Numbered from the stretch's first letter, positions 50,912 through 61,674 are shown. The stretch is 64,000 bases of DNA from Clostridium_F caseinilyticum (GCF_046127645.1 NZ_CP175919.1), one strand, 5' to 3'. Notes: generated by a model from the letters alone, not told the origin. Made by a program: numbers and translations.

Positions 50912-53900
50912 TTAAAGTATTTTCACATTATTTTCTCCAAACATACCTCTTAATTTATCCATTAATTCTCTGTTTCCATTTACCCAAAGTTCTCTATCAA
51001 TTCTAAATTTTTTTCTTTCTTTATTTGTACAAAAATATACAGGCATATTACCTTTATATTGCAAAAATATACCTTTAGCTTCTTGTAGATTTATTTTTAT
51101 ATCTTTTTGCTGTTCTACTAATATATATAGTTTCTCAGAATTAATTTTTATAAGTGGTTCCATAACTTCACAAATTAACTTTGGCTGTTCATCTTCTCTT
51201 AAACTCACTCTTCCTTTTAGTAAAACTACTTCATCTTCATTTATTATGCTTCTAGCTATATTAAAAATTTTAGGAAATACTATAACTTCTATGCTAGAAT
51301 ATAAATCTTCTAATACTATAAATGCCATCATATCATTGTTTCTAGTTAATTTTTTACTTACATGGGTAATCATACCGCCCACTATTACTTTATCCCCATC
51401 TTTTATACTATTTATACTATCCACCATGTTTCCTTCTAAAGATTCCTTAGAAATAATATCTGATATAACATGACTTGTTTGAGTTTTTAATGTTTCCTCG
51501 TACTCTTCCAATGGATGACCAGAAAAATATAACCCTGTCATTTCCTTTTCCATTTGAAGTATATACTTCTTGTCAAATTCATTTATATTAGGATAATTTA
51601 TATCCATACTACTCTCTTCTTTATCCATAATATCCATGAATAAATTAACCTGGCCTTCTATATTATTTCTCTTTTGCTTTTGTATACCATCCATTATTTT
51701 TTCGAAAACAGCTAGCATTTTAGAACGATATATATTTAAACAATCAAAAGCCCCTGCTTTTATTAAACTTTCTACTAATCTTTTATTTATAATAGAAGTA
51801 TCTACTTTATTAAAAAAATCACTTAAATCTGTAAATTTACCCTTTCTTTCTCTAGATGTAACTATATTATCTATGCCTTTTTCTCCTACATTTTTTACTG
51901 CAGTTAATCCAAATATTATCCTTTTGTCTTTTACTGTAAAATTACTATAACTTTCATTTATATTAGGAGCAACTATTTCTATTCCTAGAGTTTCAGCAAA
52001 ATTAACATAAAAGGATACCTTGTCACTATCACCTTTAACACTATTTAACATAGCGGCTATAAATTCTGTAGGATAATATCTAATTAGATAGGCTGTCTGA
52101 AATCCTACTACTGCATAAGCGGCTGCATGAGATTTGTTAAAAGCATAGGAAGCAAAATCCATCATAGAGTCAAATAAATCATTAGCTACTTTTTCATCTA
52201 TGTCATTATTTATGCACCCTTTTACGCCTTCTTCTTTATTCCCATATATGAAATTTTTTCTTTCCTGTTCCATTACATCATGCTTTTTCTTAGACATGGC
52301 ACGTCTTACTAAATCACTACGTCCCATAGAATATCCTGCTAGATCCCTAACTATCTGCATAACCTGCTCTTGATAAACTATACAATTATATGTAACAGAT
52401 AATATAGGTTCTAGTTTTTCTGTTGTATATTCTATATTTGATGGATTATTTTTATTAGCTATATATCTTGGTATTTCAGCCATAGGACCTGGTCTATATA
52501 AACTTATTCCTGCTATTATATCCTCTAGTGAATCTGGTTTTAATTCTTTCATAAAAGAAGTCATACCAGCGGATTCTAATTGAAATACCCCTACAGTTTT
52601 ACCCTGTCCTATCATCTTATAAACTTCTTTATCTTCAAAGTCAATACTATCTAAATCAATGTCTATTCCTTTGTTTTCTTTTATAATTCTTACTGCATCT
52701 CTCATAACAGTAAGGGTTCTAAGTCCAAGGAAATCCATCTTTAGGAGTCCTAATTCTTCTAGGGTTCCCATTGTAAATTGTGTTACTATACTTTCTTCAT
52801 TTTTTTGAAGTGGTACATAATTCACTAATGGCTGAGATGCTATAACTACTCCAGCTGCATGAGTGGATGTATGTCTTGGAAGTCCCTCTAAAGCTATTGC
52901 TACATCTATTAAATCTTTAACTCTTTCTTCATCATCATAAGCCTGTTTCAATTCTGGATTTAACTCTAAAGCTTTATTTATTGTTATATTTAAAATAGTA
53001 GGTATCATTTTAGCTATTCTATCCACTTCCGCATATGGATAGTTCATAGCTCTTCCTACATCTCTTATACAAGCCCTTGCTGCCATAGTTCCAAAGGTTA
53101 CTATCTGTGATACGTTTCCTTTTCCATATTTCTCTACCACATAATCTATAACTTCTCCTCTTCTTTCATAGCAAAAATCACTATCTATATCTGGCATAGA
53201 AACACGGTCTGGATTTAAAAATCTTTCAAATATTAGATTATATTTAATAGGATCAATCTTTGTTATTCCTAATGTATAAGCTACCAAAGAACCTGCAGCA
53301 GATCCTCTACCAGGCCCTGTCATTATTCCATTTTCATTGGCAAATCTTATAAAATCCCATACTATTAAAAAGTAATCTACATATCCCATTTGTTTTATTA
53401 TTGATAACTCATAATTTAATCTTTCAATTAAGTCAGAGGCTTCTTTATTTTTATTTCCATAAGCCAGAACTTCATCCATACTAAAAGGTTTATCTATAAA
53501 TTTTTCCAGTGTTTCATATCTTGAAAATAATCCCTTAAAACATATTTCTCTTAAATACTCATATGGATCTATCCCTTCTTCTAATGGAAACTTTGGTAGT
53601 TTTGATTCATGAAAATTATAATCAAAATTACATTCTTCTGATATCTTAACTGTATTTTCTAAAGCCTCAGGTACATAAGAAAATGATTCATACATTTCTT
53701 CTGGTGATTTTAAATAAAACTGATCAGATGGATACCTCATCCTATTTTCTTCTTCTACAGTTTTACCTGTTTGTATACACAACAATATATCATGAGATTT
53801 ATAATCCTCTTTCATTATATAATGAACATCATTTGTAGCTACTAAAGGTATCTCTAGCTCTTTTGACATTTTAACTAGCTCTTCATTAACCTTTAATTGT

Positions 53901-54469
53901 TCTTCCATACCATGATATTGAAGCTCTAAATAAAACCCTTCTTTATAAATTTCTTTATATAAAAGTGCTATTTCTTTAGCTTTTTCTAAATTTCCTTTTA
54001 ATATATTTGATTGAACTTCTCCACCCAAACATGCACTTAATGCTATTAATCCTTCACTATGATCTTTTAAAAATTCATGATCTACCCTAGGTTTATAATA
54101 AAAACCTTCTACAGATGCCTTTGATACTATCTCCATTAAATTTTTATATCCTATTTCATTTTTTACAAGCAATACTAAGTGATGGGTTTCATTTTCTTTA
54201 TCTTGCTGTTTTATGTACATGGACTTTGATGCTACATATATTTCACAGCCTATTATAGGCTTTATTCCTTGTTTTATCGCTTCTTTATAAAATTCTACAC
54301 AACCATACATAACTCCGTGATCTGTAATAGCAATACTCTTCATGCCAAGCTCTTTTGCTCTTTTTATAAGATTTGATATTTTTGCTGAAGAGTCCAATAA
54401 TGAATATCCTGTATGTTGATGTAAGCTTACCCACTCTGGTTTCTTTATATCAAATTTATCTTTTTCCAT
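50912..54469 (-). CDS. dnaE: DNA polymerase III alpha subunit (DnaE type)
   Basis: 1185 residues from ATG 54469, with GGAGG upstream. Order: PHP domain (LHQHTGYSLLDSS, then ITDHGVMYG), polymerase core with GPGRGSAAGSLVAY and the catalytic DIDSDF, SMPD and RHTSTHAAGV motifs, and the fingers with QEQVMQIV. A helix-hairpin-helix region and an OB-fold (KVIVGGMITHVSKK) follow. In Firmicutes, DnaE works with PolC in replication, mainly at the lagging-strand start. Full length; terminator on both sides. Confidence 0.96.
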   Translation of the reverse strand: MEKDKFDIKKPEWVSLHQHTGYSLLDSSAKISNLIKRAKELGMKSIAITDHGVMYGCVEFYKEAIKQGIKPIIGCEIYVASKSMYIKQQDKENETHHLVLLVKNEIGYKNLMEIVSKASVEGFYYKPRVDHEFLKDHSEGLIALSACLGGEVQSNILKGNLEKAKEIALLYKEIYKEGFYLELQYHGMEEQLKVNEELVKMSKELEIPLVATNDVHYIMKEDYKSHDILLCIQTGKTVEEENRMRYPSDQFYLKSPEEMYESFSYVPEALENTVKISEECNFDYNFHESKLPKFPLEEGIDPYEYLREICFKGLFSRYETLEKFIDKPFSMDEVLAYGNKNKEASDLIERLNYELSIIKQMGYVDYFLIVWDFIRFANENGIMTGPGRGSAAGSLVAYTLGITKIDPIKYNLIFERFLNPDRVSMPDIDSDFCYERRGEVIDYVVEKYGKGNVSQIVTFGTMAARACIRDVGRAMNYPYAEVDRIAKMIPTILNITINKALELNPELKQAYDDEERVKDLIDVAIALEGLPRHTSTHAAGVVIASQPLVNYVPLQKNEESIVTQFTMGTLEELGLLKMDFLGLRTLTVMRDAVRIIKENKGIDIDLDSIDFEDKEVYKMIGQGKTVGVFQLESAGMTSFMKELKPDSLEDIIAGISLYRPGPMAEIPRYIANKNNPSNIEYTTEKLEPILSVTYNCIVYQEQVMQIVRDLAGYSMGRSDLVRRAMSKKKHDVMEQERKNFIYGNKEEGVKGCINNDIDEKVANDLFDSMMDFASYAFNKSHAAAYAVVGFQTAYLIRYYPTEFIAAMLNSVKGDSDKVSFYVNFAETLGIEIVAPNINESYSNFTVKDKRIIFGLTAVKNVGEKGIDNIVTSRERKGKFTDLSDFFNKVDTSIINKRLVESLIKAGAFDCLNIYRSKMLAVFEKIMDGIQKQKRNNIEGQVNLFMDIMDKEESSMDINYPNINEFDKKYILQMEKEMTGLYFSGHPLEEYEETLKTQTSHVISDIISKESLEGNMVDSINSIKDGDKVIVGGMITHVSKKLTRNNDMMAFIVLEDLYSSIEVIVFPKIFNIARSIINEDEVVLLKGRVSLREDEQPKLICEVMEPLIKINSEKLYILVEQQKDIKINLQEAKGIFLQYKGNMPVYFCTNKERKKFRIDRELWVNGNRELMDKLRGMFGENNVKIL

Positions 54470-54562
54470 GGTTAACCTCCTTCCCAAGGAAATGCAAACT
54501 CTAAAACTGAATTTTTATTCTTTGTTATTTTATTATAATCTTAAATTTTATATAACTCAAAC

Positions 54563-54607
54563 AAAGAGAGTGCTATCCAATAAAATAATTTTTAAAACAC
54601 TCTCTTT
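54563..54607 (-). terminator. Terminator of the rapZ-yvcK-whiA operon
   Basis: AAAGAGAGTG and CACTCTCTTT form a 10-bp stem with a loop of about 25 bases, 27 bases after the whiA stop and before dnaE. Confidence 0.7.
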
Positions 54608-54633
54608 TACAAAATACTATGTTATTTTTTATT

Positions 54634-55581
54634 TTAAATTCCTTGTTTCAATTCATCTGCAATCTTCTCTATTCTTCTTAATCTGTGATTAACCCCTGAT
54701 TTTCCTACAGGTGGATTTAGCATCTTTCCTAACTCTCTTAAGGATTCATCAGGATATTTAATCCTTAGCTCTGCTACGTCTCTTAAATTTTTAGGCAATC
54801 TTCCCAATCCTATTTCTCTTTCTATAAATTTTATACTTTCTACTTGTCTTACAGCAGCATTAACAGTCTTGCTTAGATTAGCGGTTTCACAGTTTACCAA
54901 TCTATTAACATTGTTTCTCATTTCCTTCATTATTCTAACATTCTCTAATTCTAATAATGAAGCATGAGCTCCTATTATATTTAATAAATCTACTATCTGT
55001 TCTCCTTCTTTTAAATAGATTATATAACTATTTTTTCTCTTTATTACTTTAGAATTCAAATTATATGAATTTATTAAATCACTTAAATCCTTAGCATATT
55101 CTTCATTATGAGTAACAAATTCTAAATGATAAGTTTTTTCTGGGTTACTTATACTTCCTCCTCCTAAAAAGGCCCCTCTTATATAAGCTCTCCTGCACTC
55201 ATCACATTCTATAATGTTTTCAGGTATATTATAATCTAAACTAAATACATTTATAGTTTCTTTTATTATGCCAACCTCTTTTAATAAAAATTTTACTCCC
55301 TCTTCTTCAGATATTAATATTATATATATATTATTCTTTTTTAAAGAATTATTTTTCTTTATCATTATTTCTGTATGAATACCAAAATGTTCTTTTAAAA
55401 TTTTAAAAACCAATCTAGCTATAGCTGCATTTTCTGTAGTTATTTTAAAGTTAAATTGTTTATTGGTAAATAACAATGTACCACTTACTTTCATTATTGC
55501 TGATAATTCTGCTATGGCTTCTTGTTTATTTATCTCCACATATTTACATACTTCATTTTTTACTTTCAATGAAAAAGACAT
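54634..55581 (-). CDS. whiA: WhiA family DNA-binding regulator
   Basis: 315 residues. Two LAGLIDADG-like halves come first (RRAYIRGAFLGGGSI marks the degenerate second half), then a C-terminal helix-turn-helix with LRIKYPDESLRELG and NPPVGKSGVNHRLRRI. WhiA affects cell division and chromosome segregation in Firmicutes. It follows yvcK by 6 bases in the conserved rapZ-yvcK-whiA operon. Confidence 0.96.
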   Translation of the reverse strand: MSFSLKVKNEVCKYVEINKQEAIAELSAIMKVSGTLLFTNKQFNFKITTENAAIARLVFKILKEHFGIHTEIMIKKNNSLKKNNIYIILISEEEGVKFLLKEVGIIKETINVFSLDYNIPENIIECDECRRAYIRGAFLGGGSISNPEKTYHLEFVTHNEEYAKDLSDLINSYNLNSKVIKRKNSYIIYLKEGEQIVDLLNIIGAHASLLELENVRIMKEMRNNVNRLVNCETANLSKTVNAAVRQVESIKFIEREIGLGRLPKNLRDVAELRIKYPDESLRELGKMLNPPVGKSGVNHRLRRIEKIADELKQGI

Positions 55582-55587
55582 AGTTCT

Positions 55588-56925
55588 CTACCTCTGCTTA
55601 TTTTTATTTTCCTTTAATCTTTCTGACAAATAGAAGTATTCTATTATTTTCTTCTTATCATATAACAATTTCTTTTCCATTATGGTTTCTATCAATATAG
55701 AAGCAAGTTTTTCAGAATTGTGTCTTATTAATTCATTTTTAACTTTTAAGAAATTGCCTCCTATTACATCTACATTTAATTCTCTTATTTTCTCTTCATC
55801 AATTTTTACTAATTTAGATTTTTTCTTTTTATATTTCTCTTCTAATTCTTTATCTATTTGACCTACATTAACTATTACATAATCAACCAATTTCCCATGA
55901 CAATGTTTATTTATGGTTTTTATATGATCTGAAACAGTAAAGTTGTCTGTTTCTCCTGGTTGAGTCATTATATTTGATATATATATTTTAGGAGCCTTTG
56001 TCTTTTTTAAAGCTTCTGTGATATCTTTTATTAATAAATTAGGAATTACACTGGTATAAAGGCTTCCAGGTCCAAGTATAATAGCATCTGCTTCCTTTAT
56101 AGCTGTAACAGCCTCAGTTAAAGCCTTAGCATTCTCTGGCTCTATAAATACCTTTTCTATTTTACTATGATACTGTAGGCTCTTTTCTGGTATATTGGAT
56201 TCTCCTTCTACTATCATATTGTTTTTTAACTTAGCCTTTAACACTATATTTTCTAAAGTGACCGGTACAACCTTTCCTGTAACAGCTAAAACAGAACTAA
56301 CTTTTTGAACTGCTTCTTCAAAATTATTAGATATTCCATCCATAGCAGCTAAAAATAGATTACCGAAGCTTTGATTTTTAAGCCTTCCATCTGTAAATCT
56401 ATATTGTAAAAGTTCCTCCATTAAAGGTTCTGTATCTGATAGTGCTAATATACAATTTCTTATGTCTCCTGGAGGCAGCATACCTAAATCCTCTCTTAGT
56501 TCACCAGATCCCCCACCATCATCTGCAACTGTAACAATAGCTGTTATGTTTGAAGTATAATATTTAAGTCCTCTTAGCATGGTAGACAAACCTGTTCCCC
56601 CACCTATAGCAACTATTTTAGGTCCTTTAACCAATAGTCTCTTTTCATATATTAAATTCTCTAGTTTTTTAGAATCTAAGGATATGTTTAAATAGCCCTT
56701 GTTAACTAAAGCTATTATTGATTTCATACCTTGAGTTACAGATATATATAATACAAATACCCCAGATCCTATTAAAAATACATAAAAAGCTATATAGTAA
56801 TTACTATAAAATCTATTTCTAACAAACTCTAACATACCAAACACTATTAAAAGTATTCCCATAATAGCTAATAATACCCATCGTTTAACTCTTATACCAG
56901 GCCTTAACCAGTCTATAAGCTTCAT
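55588..56925 (-). CDS. yvcK: YvcK/CofD-like gluconeogenesis factor
   Basis: 445 residues. Unlike the short B. subtilis form it has an N-terminal membrane part with two helices (about 18-35 and 42-62). The CofD-like domain has KIVAIGGGTGLSTMLRGLK, VADDGGGSGELRE and LPPGDIRNCI for nucleotide-sugar binding. Family members adjust peptidoglycan precursor flow and cell shape. The start overlaps rapZ by 4 bases (ATGA). Confidence 0.95.
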   Translation of the reverse strand: MKLIDWLRPGIRVKRWVLLAIMGILLIVFGMLEFVRNRFYSNYYIAFYVFLIGSGVFVLYISVTQGMKSIIALVNKGYLNISLDSKKLENLIYEKRLLVKGPKIVAIGGGTGLSTMLRGLKYYTSNITAIVTVADDGGGSGELREDLGMLPPGDIRNCILALSDTEPLMEELLQYRFTDGRLKNQSFGNLFLAAMDGISNNFEEAVQKVSSVLAVTGKVVPVTLENIVLKAKLKNNMIVEGESNIPEKSLQYHSKIEKVFIEPENAKALTEAVTAIKEADAIILGPGSLYTSVIPNLLIKDITEALKKTKAPKIYISNIMTQPGETDNFTVSDHIKTINKHCHGKLVDYVIVNVGQIDKELEEKYKKKKSKLVKIDEEKIRELNVDVIGGNFLKVKNELIRHNSEKLASILIETIMEKKLLYDKKKIIEYFYLSERLKENKNKQR

Positions 56926-57806
56926 AGCTTTTTACCGCCTTTATGAATATCTTCATTTATATCTCTATGGTCTATATTTACTTTATGTCCTTTTGATTTT
57001 AATCCTTCATATATAGCATTAGCAATAGCTACTGAACGATGTCTTCCTCCAGTACAGCCTATAGAAATTATTAATTGTCTTTTACCTTCTTTAAAGTAAT
57101 TTGGTATCAAAAAATCTAACATATCTTCTAATCTATTTACAAACTTATTCGTTACATCAAAACTCATTACATAATCATTTACTTTTTTATCTTTACCAGA
57201 ATATTGTTTAAGTTCTTTTATATAATAAGGATTAGGTAAAAATCTTACATCAAATACTAAATCAGAATCTAAAGGAATTCCATACTTAAATCCAAAAGAT
57301 AATACAGTTATAATAAGTTGATTTTCTATTTGCCCTTCTTCACCATATATTTCATTTATAGCTTCTCTAAGTTCCCTAGTTGCAAGTTCTGAAGTATCTA
57401 TTATATTGTCTGCCCTATCTTTTACTTCACGTAACCTATTTCTCTCCATAGATATACCATTTAAAATTCTTCCATCAGGTGATAGGGGGTGTTTTCTTCT
57501 AGATTCTTTAAATCTTTTTATAAGAACCTCATCTGAAGCATCTAAAAATAAAATTTCGTATTTGTATCCCTCTTCTTTTAGATATTTTAAACTTTGGAAT
57601 AAGTCATCAAAGAACTTTCCACCTCTTATATCTATAACTAAAGCTATTTTTTTAATTTTTCCTTCTGTTTGATAACAAGCTTCTGCAAACTTAGGGATTA
57701 ATGTCGGTGGTAAATTGTCCACACAGAAAAATCCTAAATCTTCCAAGCTTCTTATAGCTTGAGTTTTTCCTGCTCCTGATAGTCCGGTAACTATAACAAA
57801 CCTCAT
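56922..57806 (-). CDS. rapZ: RapZ/YvcJ family nucleotide-binding protein
   Basis: 294 residues. Walker A GLSGAGKT near the N-terminus, then SLEDLGFFCVDNLPP and the C-terminal GCTGGRHRSVAIA, all family hallmarks. In enteric bacteria RapZ controls glucosamine-6-phosphate synthase through small RNAs; in Firmicutes YvcJ binds GTP and affects competence. First gene of rapZ-yvcK-whiA. Confidence 0.96.
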   Translation of the reverse strand: MRFVIVTGLSGAGKTQAIRSLEDLGFFCVDNLPPTLIPKFAEACYQTEGKIKKIALVIDIRGGKFFDDLFQSLKYLKEEGYKYEILFLDASDEVLIKRFKESRRKHPLSPDGRILNGISMERNRLREVKDRADNIIDTSELATRELREAINEIYGEEGQIENQLIITVLSFGFKYGIPLDSDLVFDVRFLPNPYYIKELKQYSGKDKKVNDYVMSFDVTNKFVNRLEDMLDFLIPNYFKEGKRQLIISIGCTGGRHRSVAIANAIYEGLKSKGHKVNIDHRDINEDIHKGGKKL

Positions 57807-57885
57807 ATTTTACCTCCCTTTAAAATTAAGGAATATTATTTTATATTTTATTTAATTATATCATATACCCATTTAACAATAAACT

Positions 57886-57915
57886 AGGGAAGCCAATTGT
57901 TAAGACTTCCCTTAA
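57886..57915 (-). terminator. Terminator after murB
   Basis: AAGGGAAG and CTTCCCT pair around a loop of about 14 bases, eleven bases beyond the murB stop. The U-tail is weak. Confidence 0.6.
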
Positions 57916-57925
57916 TACTTATATT

Positions 57926-58846
57926 TTAATTGTTTTCTTCTCCAATTATTCTAACTTCTGTATGAAGATCTACTTCAAACTTCTCTTTAACCTTATTTTG
58001 TACAAAACTTATAAGGTCTAATATATCTCTAGAAGTAGCCTCGCCTTTATTTATTATAAAACCAGAATGTTTTTCTGAAACCTGAGCTCCTCCTATAGAT
58101 CTACCTTTTAAACCTGTATCTTCTATAAGTTTTGCTGCAAAATGTCCTTCTGGTCTTTTAAAAGTACTACCTGCTGATGGATATTCTAAAGGTTGCTTTT
58201 CTGTTCTTCTTCTATTTAAATCTGTTATTCTATTTTTTATACTATCATATTCACTATTATGTAATTTAAAAGTTACTTCTAAAACAATATAGTGACATTT
58301 CTGAATAGCACTCATTCTATATCCTAAATCTAATTCTTCTTTGTTTAATAAAAATATATTCCCATCTTGATCTATAACCTTAGCACTTTCTATAACCTGG
58401 GATATTTCCCCATTATAAGCACCTGCATTCATTGTAACTGCTCCACCTACGCTACCTGGTATGCCACATGCAAATTCTAATCCACCTAAACTACTCTTTA
58501 AGGCTTCATTACAAATATTAATTAAAGGAGCTCCGCTTTCACATATAACCCTATCTTCATCTACTTTTATATTCACTAATTTTGAGAATTTAATAACTAC
58601 TCCTCTTAATCCACCATCTCTTACTAATAAATTTGAACCATTACCCACTATATAATAAGGGATACCATTATCTCGACATAGCATAATACTATCCTTTACT
58701 TGTTCTAAAGTTGTAGGAGTAATCAATAGATCTGCTGGTCCTCCAACTTTAAATGAAGTATGATTTTTCATTGGTTCATCTATTAAAACATTATTACTTC
58801 CAACTATATCTTGAAACTGCATAATAAAATTTTTATATTGGTTCAT
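57926..58846 (-). CDS. murB: UDP-N-acetylenolpyruvoylglucosamine reductase
   Basis: 306 residues. FAD-binding start HTSFKVGGPADLL and YIVGNGSNLLVRDGG, then LEFACGIPGSVGGAVTMNAGAY and the active-site Ser in YPSAGSTFKRPEG. The C-terminal Glu is in LHTEVRIIGE. It makes UDP-MurNAc for peptidoglycan. Short type II enzyme, usual for Firmicutes. Confidence 0.97.
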   Translation of the reverse strand: MNQYKNFIMQFQDIVGSNNVLIDEPMKNHTSFKVGGPADLLITPTTLEQVKDSIMLCRDNGIPYYIVGNGSNLLVRDGGLRGVVIKFSKLVNIKVDEDRVICESGAPLINICNEALKSSLGGLEFACGIPGSVGGAVTMNAGAYNGEISQVIESAKVIDQDGNIFLLNKEELDLGYRMSAIQKCHYIVLEVTFKLHNSEYDSIKNRITDLNRRRTEKQPLEYPSAGSTFKRPEGHFAAKLIEDTGLKGRSIGGAQVSEKHSGFIINKGEATSRDILDLISFVQNKVKEKFEVDLHTEVRIIGEENN

Positions 58847-58915
58847 AACACATTCTCCTTGATTTTTTTATTACTAAAATTAAATACCCTTATTAGTATA
58901 ATGTATGCTTAGCCC

Positions 58916-59647
58916 TTAATCAAGATTTAAATCTTTTAACTTTCCTTTATTCTTTAAATATTTTAATATTTTATTATCTTCATTATTCATGACAAGTTCC
59001 TCTGGCATACCTACCTCTTCAAGCATTTTATCTGCTTTAGGAAATCTTCCTATTTGGAAACAAACATGAGAGTCACTACCTACTATAATATTTACTTTAT
59101 GCTTTTTACATAAATTTGCTACCTTTTTACAGGTTTCTTCACAACCTTTTCTTGAAACAAATGAACCGTTATTTATTTCTATTAATACATTTTTTTCTTT
59201 AGCTTTCTTTATTACTGCTTCTTCATTTATTGGAAAAGAAGGATTCCCAATATGACCCAGTATATCTACATATAGATTTTCCATAACATTAATCAATGCC
59301 TCTGTATTTTCTTCTCTACTACCAGGTCTTATACAAACATCATGTAAGCTTGCTATAATTACATCTAATTTTTTTTGAGTAAAATCAGGAATATCTAACA
59401 TTCCTTTAAAATCTATAATATTAGCCTCACAACCATGTAATAAAGTTACTCCCTTTAATTTTCTTGGCATAACCTTAAAATTATTAAAATAAAATAAATT
59501 AGGTCCTCCTGGCATACTTGGACCGTGATCCGTAGTTCCTAAAACTTTTAATCCTATATTAGAAGCTTCTTGTACGTTCTCTAAAAATGTAGTGTATGCA
59601 TGGCCACTTACTATTGTATGCGTATGTGTATCTACCAAATATTTCAT
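58916..59647 (-). CDS. PHP-domain phosphoesterase (YcdX-like)
   Basis: 243 residues. Metal ligands are visible in DTHTHTIVSGHAY, TTDHGPSMPG, HGCEANI, ASLHDV, DILGHIGNP and GSDSHVCFQIG. Trinuclear-metal PHP proteins of this type cleave phosphoesters; the true substrate is unknown. It lies between murB and uvrC without overlap. Confidence 0.9.
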   Translation of the reverse strand: MKYLVDTHTHTIVSGHAYTTFLENVQEASNIGLKVLGTTDHGPSMPGGPNLFYFNNFKVMPRKLKGVTLLHGCEANIIDFKGMLDIPDFTQKKLDVIIASLHDVCIRPGSREENTEALINVMENLYVDILGHIGNPSFPINEEAVIKKAKEKNVLIEINNGSFVSRKGCEETCKKVANLCKKHKVNIIVGSDSHVCFQIGRFPKADKMLEEVGMPEELVMNNEDNKILKYLKNKGKLKDLNLD

Positions 59648-59698
59648 TTCAACCCTTCTCTCAATAATTTTATAACTTCTCCTAAAAAACTATCTCTC

Positions 59699-59812
59699 AT
59701 AAACAGAGTTCTTAGGGGTTCTACTCCTTAGAAATCGTTATACAGGGACATAGTCGCTCTTTACTCCCATTTTAAAGAAGATGGAAGTATTAGAGCGGGT
59801 AGTAATCGGATA
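59699..59812 (+). repeat. Structured repeat, copy B
   Basis: Same element as 1471-1603 in the opposite orientation. It has ATAAACAGAGTTCTT, a shorter first hairpin, TTAGAAATCGTTATACAGGG, then CGCTCTTTACTCCCA paired with TGGAAGTATTAGAGCG, ending ATCGGATA. It fills the gap between the PHP gene and uvrC, which are on the other strand. Confidence 0.65.
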
Positions 59813-59817
59813 AACCT

Positions 59818-61674
59818 TTACTTAAAAAATTCAAGTACGCTTTCAGCTGACTTTTTATCCATAGATGGTATACTTAAAAGTTCTTCGTAGGTTGCTTTTT
59901 TTATATTATCTATATTTTTAAAATTTAAAAGTAAATCCTTTTTTCTTTTCTCTCCTATATTTGATATGTCATCTAGCACAGAATGGAAACTATTTTTTCC
60001 TCTTAAACTCCTATGATAACTTATAGCAAACCTATGAACTTCATCTTGTACTCTAGTAATAAATTTCATAACACTTCCATACTTATTTATAATTATTTCC
60101 TCTCCATTATAAATTAAACCTCTAGTTTTATGTTTATTATCTTTAACCATACCACAGACAGGTATATTTATATTAAATGTATTTAAAACATCTAATGCAA
60201 TATTTACTTGCCCCTTTCCCCCATCCATTAATATCAAGTCTGGGAAAACAGAAAACTTCCCTGAACTAAACTCTAATTTTCTATCCTGTATGGATTTTAT
60301 TTCACTTAGCCCATGCTGAAATCTTCTAGTTAATATTTCTTTCATACTTTTGTAATCATCAGCACCATTTACTGTGTTTATCTTAAATCTTCTATAATCA
60401 CTAGGTTTTGCTCTTCCTTTTTCAAAGACTACCATACTTCCTACGGAATCAAATCCTTGTATGTTAGATATATCAAAGGCTTCAATTCTTGTAGGCTCTT
60501 CTTCTAGGTCTAATATATCTTTTAAATCATTTAAGATATTATCATACAAAGCTTTTTCTTGTAGATATTTTAATTTAAAGTTTTCTAAGGTTGTTTTAGC
60601 ATTTTTTTGAACCAAATCTAATATATTCTTTTTTTCGCCTTTTATTGGTATCTTAATTGTGGATTTACTTTCCTTTTTTAAAGTCAACCACTGTTCTAAT
60701 AATTCTCTATCTTCTACATCAGGAACATATATAATCTTAGGAATATAAGCAGTTCCACCATAAAATTCTTTTAAAAAATTAGAAACCAAGACAGAATAAC
60801 TAGTATCAAATGTATCTTCTATTATAAAATGTTCTCTTCCTACTATTTTGCCATTTCTTAAAAAGAATACCTGAAAACATGTATCCTTCTCATCAGTATA
60901 TAATGATATGTAATCTTCATTATCAAAATTATTTAAAATTATTTTTTGCTTTTCCCCTATTTTTTCTATTATACTTATTTTATCTCGTAATGTAGCTGCT
61001 TTTTCAAACTCTAAATTTTCTGCTGCTTTTTTCATATTTATTTTAAAATTTTCTACTATATCTAACTGTTTCCCTGATAATAATTTTATAACATCATTTA
61101 TAAATTCTCTATAATCACTTTTTTTTATGTATTGAGCACAGGGTGCTTTGCATAATCCTATTTGATAATTTAAACAAGGTCTTATAGGCTTATCACCCTC
61201 TACTATATTTTTTTTGCATGTTCTTATAGGAAACGTCTTTTTTATTAATTCTATAATATCCTTTACAGAACTTCCATCCACATAAGGTCCAAAATATTTA
61301 CTTCCATCTTTAATAACCTTCCTTGTAGAAATTACCCTAGGAAAATCCTCAGACAATGTAACTTTTATAAAAGGATAATGTTTGTCATCCTTTAAAAGTA
61401 TATTATACTTAGGTCTATATTTTTTTATTAGATTACACTCTAATATTAAAGCCTCTATTTCTGAATCTGTAATTATATACTCAAATTCCTCTATGTTTTT
61501 TACCATAGCCTTAACTTTTTCAGAATGCTTTTGTGATTTTTGAAAATATTGTCTTACTCTATTTTTTAATACTTTTGCTTTTCCTACATAAATAATTTCC
61601 CCTAAATTATTTTTCATTAAATATACTCCAGGTTTATCTGGTAAGTTTTTTAATTGATATTCTAAATCAAACAC
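59818..61674 (-). CDS. uvrC: Excinuclease ABC subunit C
   Basis: 618 residues. The GIY-YIG nuclease is at the N-terminus (PGVYLMKNNLGEIIYVGKA), with cysteines of CLNYQIGLCKAPC. A UvrBC contact segment (FEKAATLRDKI) and the RNase H-like domain follow (IEAFDISNIQG, DLILMDGGKGQVN). Two HhH motifs are at the end (IGEKRKKDLLLNF, IPSMDKKSAESVL). It makes both cuts in nucleotide excision repair. Confidence 0.97.
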   Translation of the reverse strand: MFDLEYQLKNLPDKPGVYLMKNNLGEIIYVGKAKVLKNRVRQYFQKSQKHSEKVKAMVKNIEEFEYIITDSEIEALILECNLIKKYRPKYNILLKDDKHYPFIKVTLSEDFPRVISTRKVIKDGSKYFGPYVDGSSVKDIIELIKKTFPIRTCKKNIVEGDKPIRPCLNYQIGLCKAPCAQYIKKSDYREFINDVIKLLSGKQLDIVENFKINMKKAAENLEFEKAATLRDKISIIEKIGEKQKIILNNFDNEDYISLYTDEKDTCFQVFFLRNGKIVGREHFIIEDTFDTSYSVLVSNFLKEFYGGTAYIPKIIYVPDVEDRELLEQWLTLKKESKSTIKIPIKGEKKNILDLVQKNAKTTLENFKLKYLQEKALYDNILNDLKDILDLEEEPTRIEAFDISNIQGFDSVGSMVVFEKGRAKPSDYRRFKINTVNGADDYKSMKEILTRRFQHGLSEIKSIQDRKLEFSSGKFSVFPDLILMDGGKGQVNIALDVLNTFNINIPVCGMVKDNKHKTRGLIYNGEEIIINKYGSVMKFITRVQDEVHRFAISYHRSLRGKNSFHSVLDDISNIGEKRKKDLLLNFKNIDNIKKATYEELLSIPSMDKKSAESVLEFFK

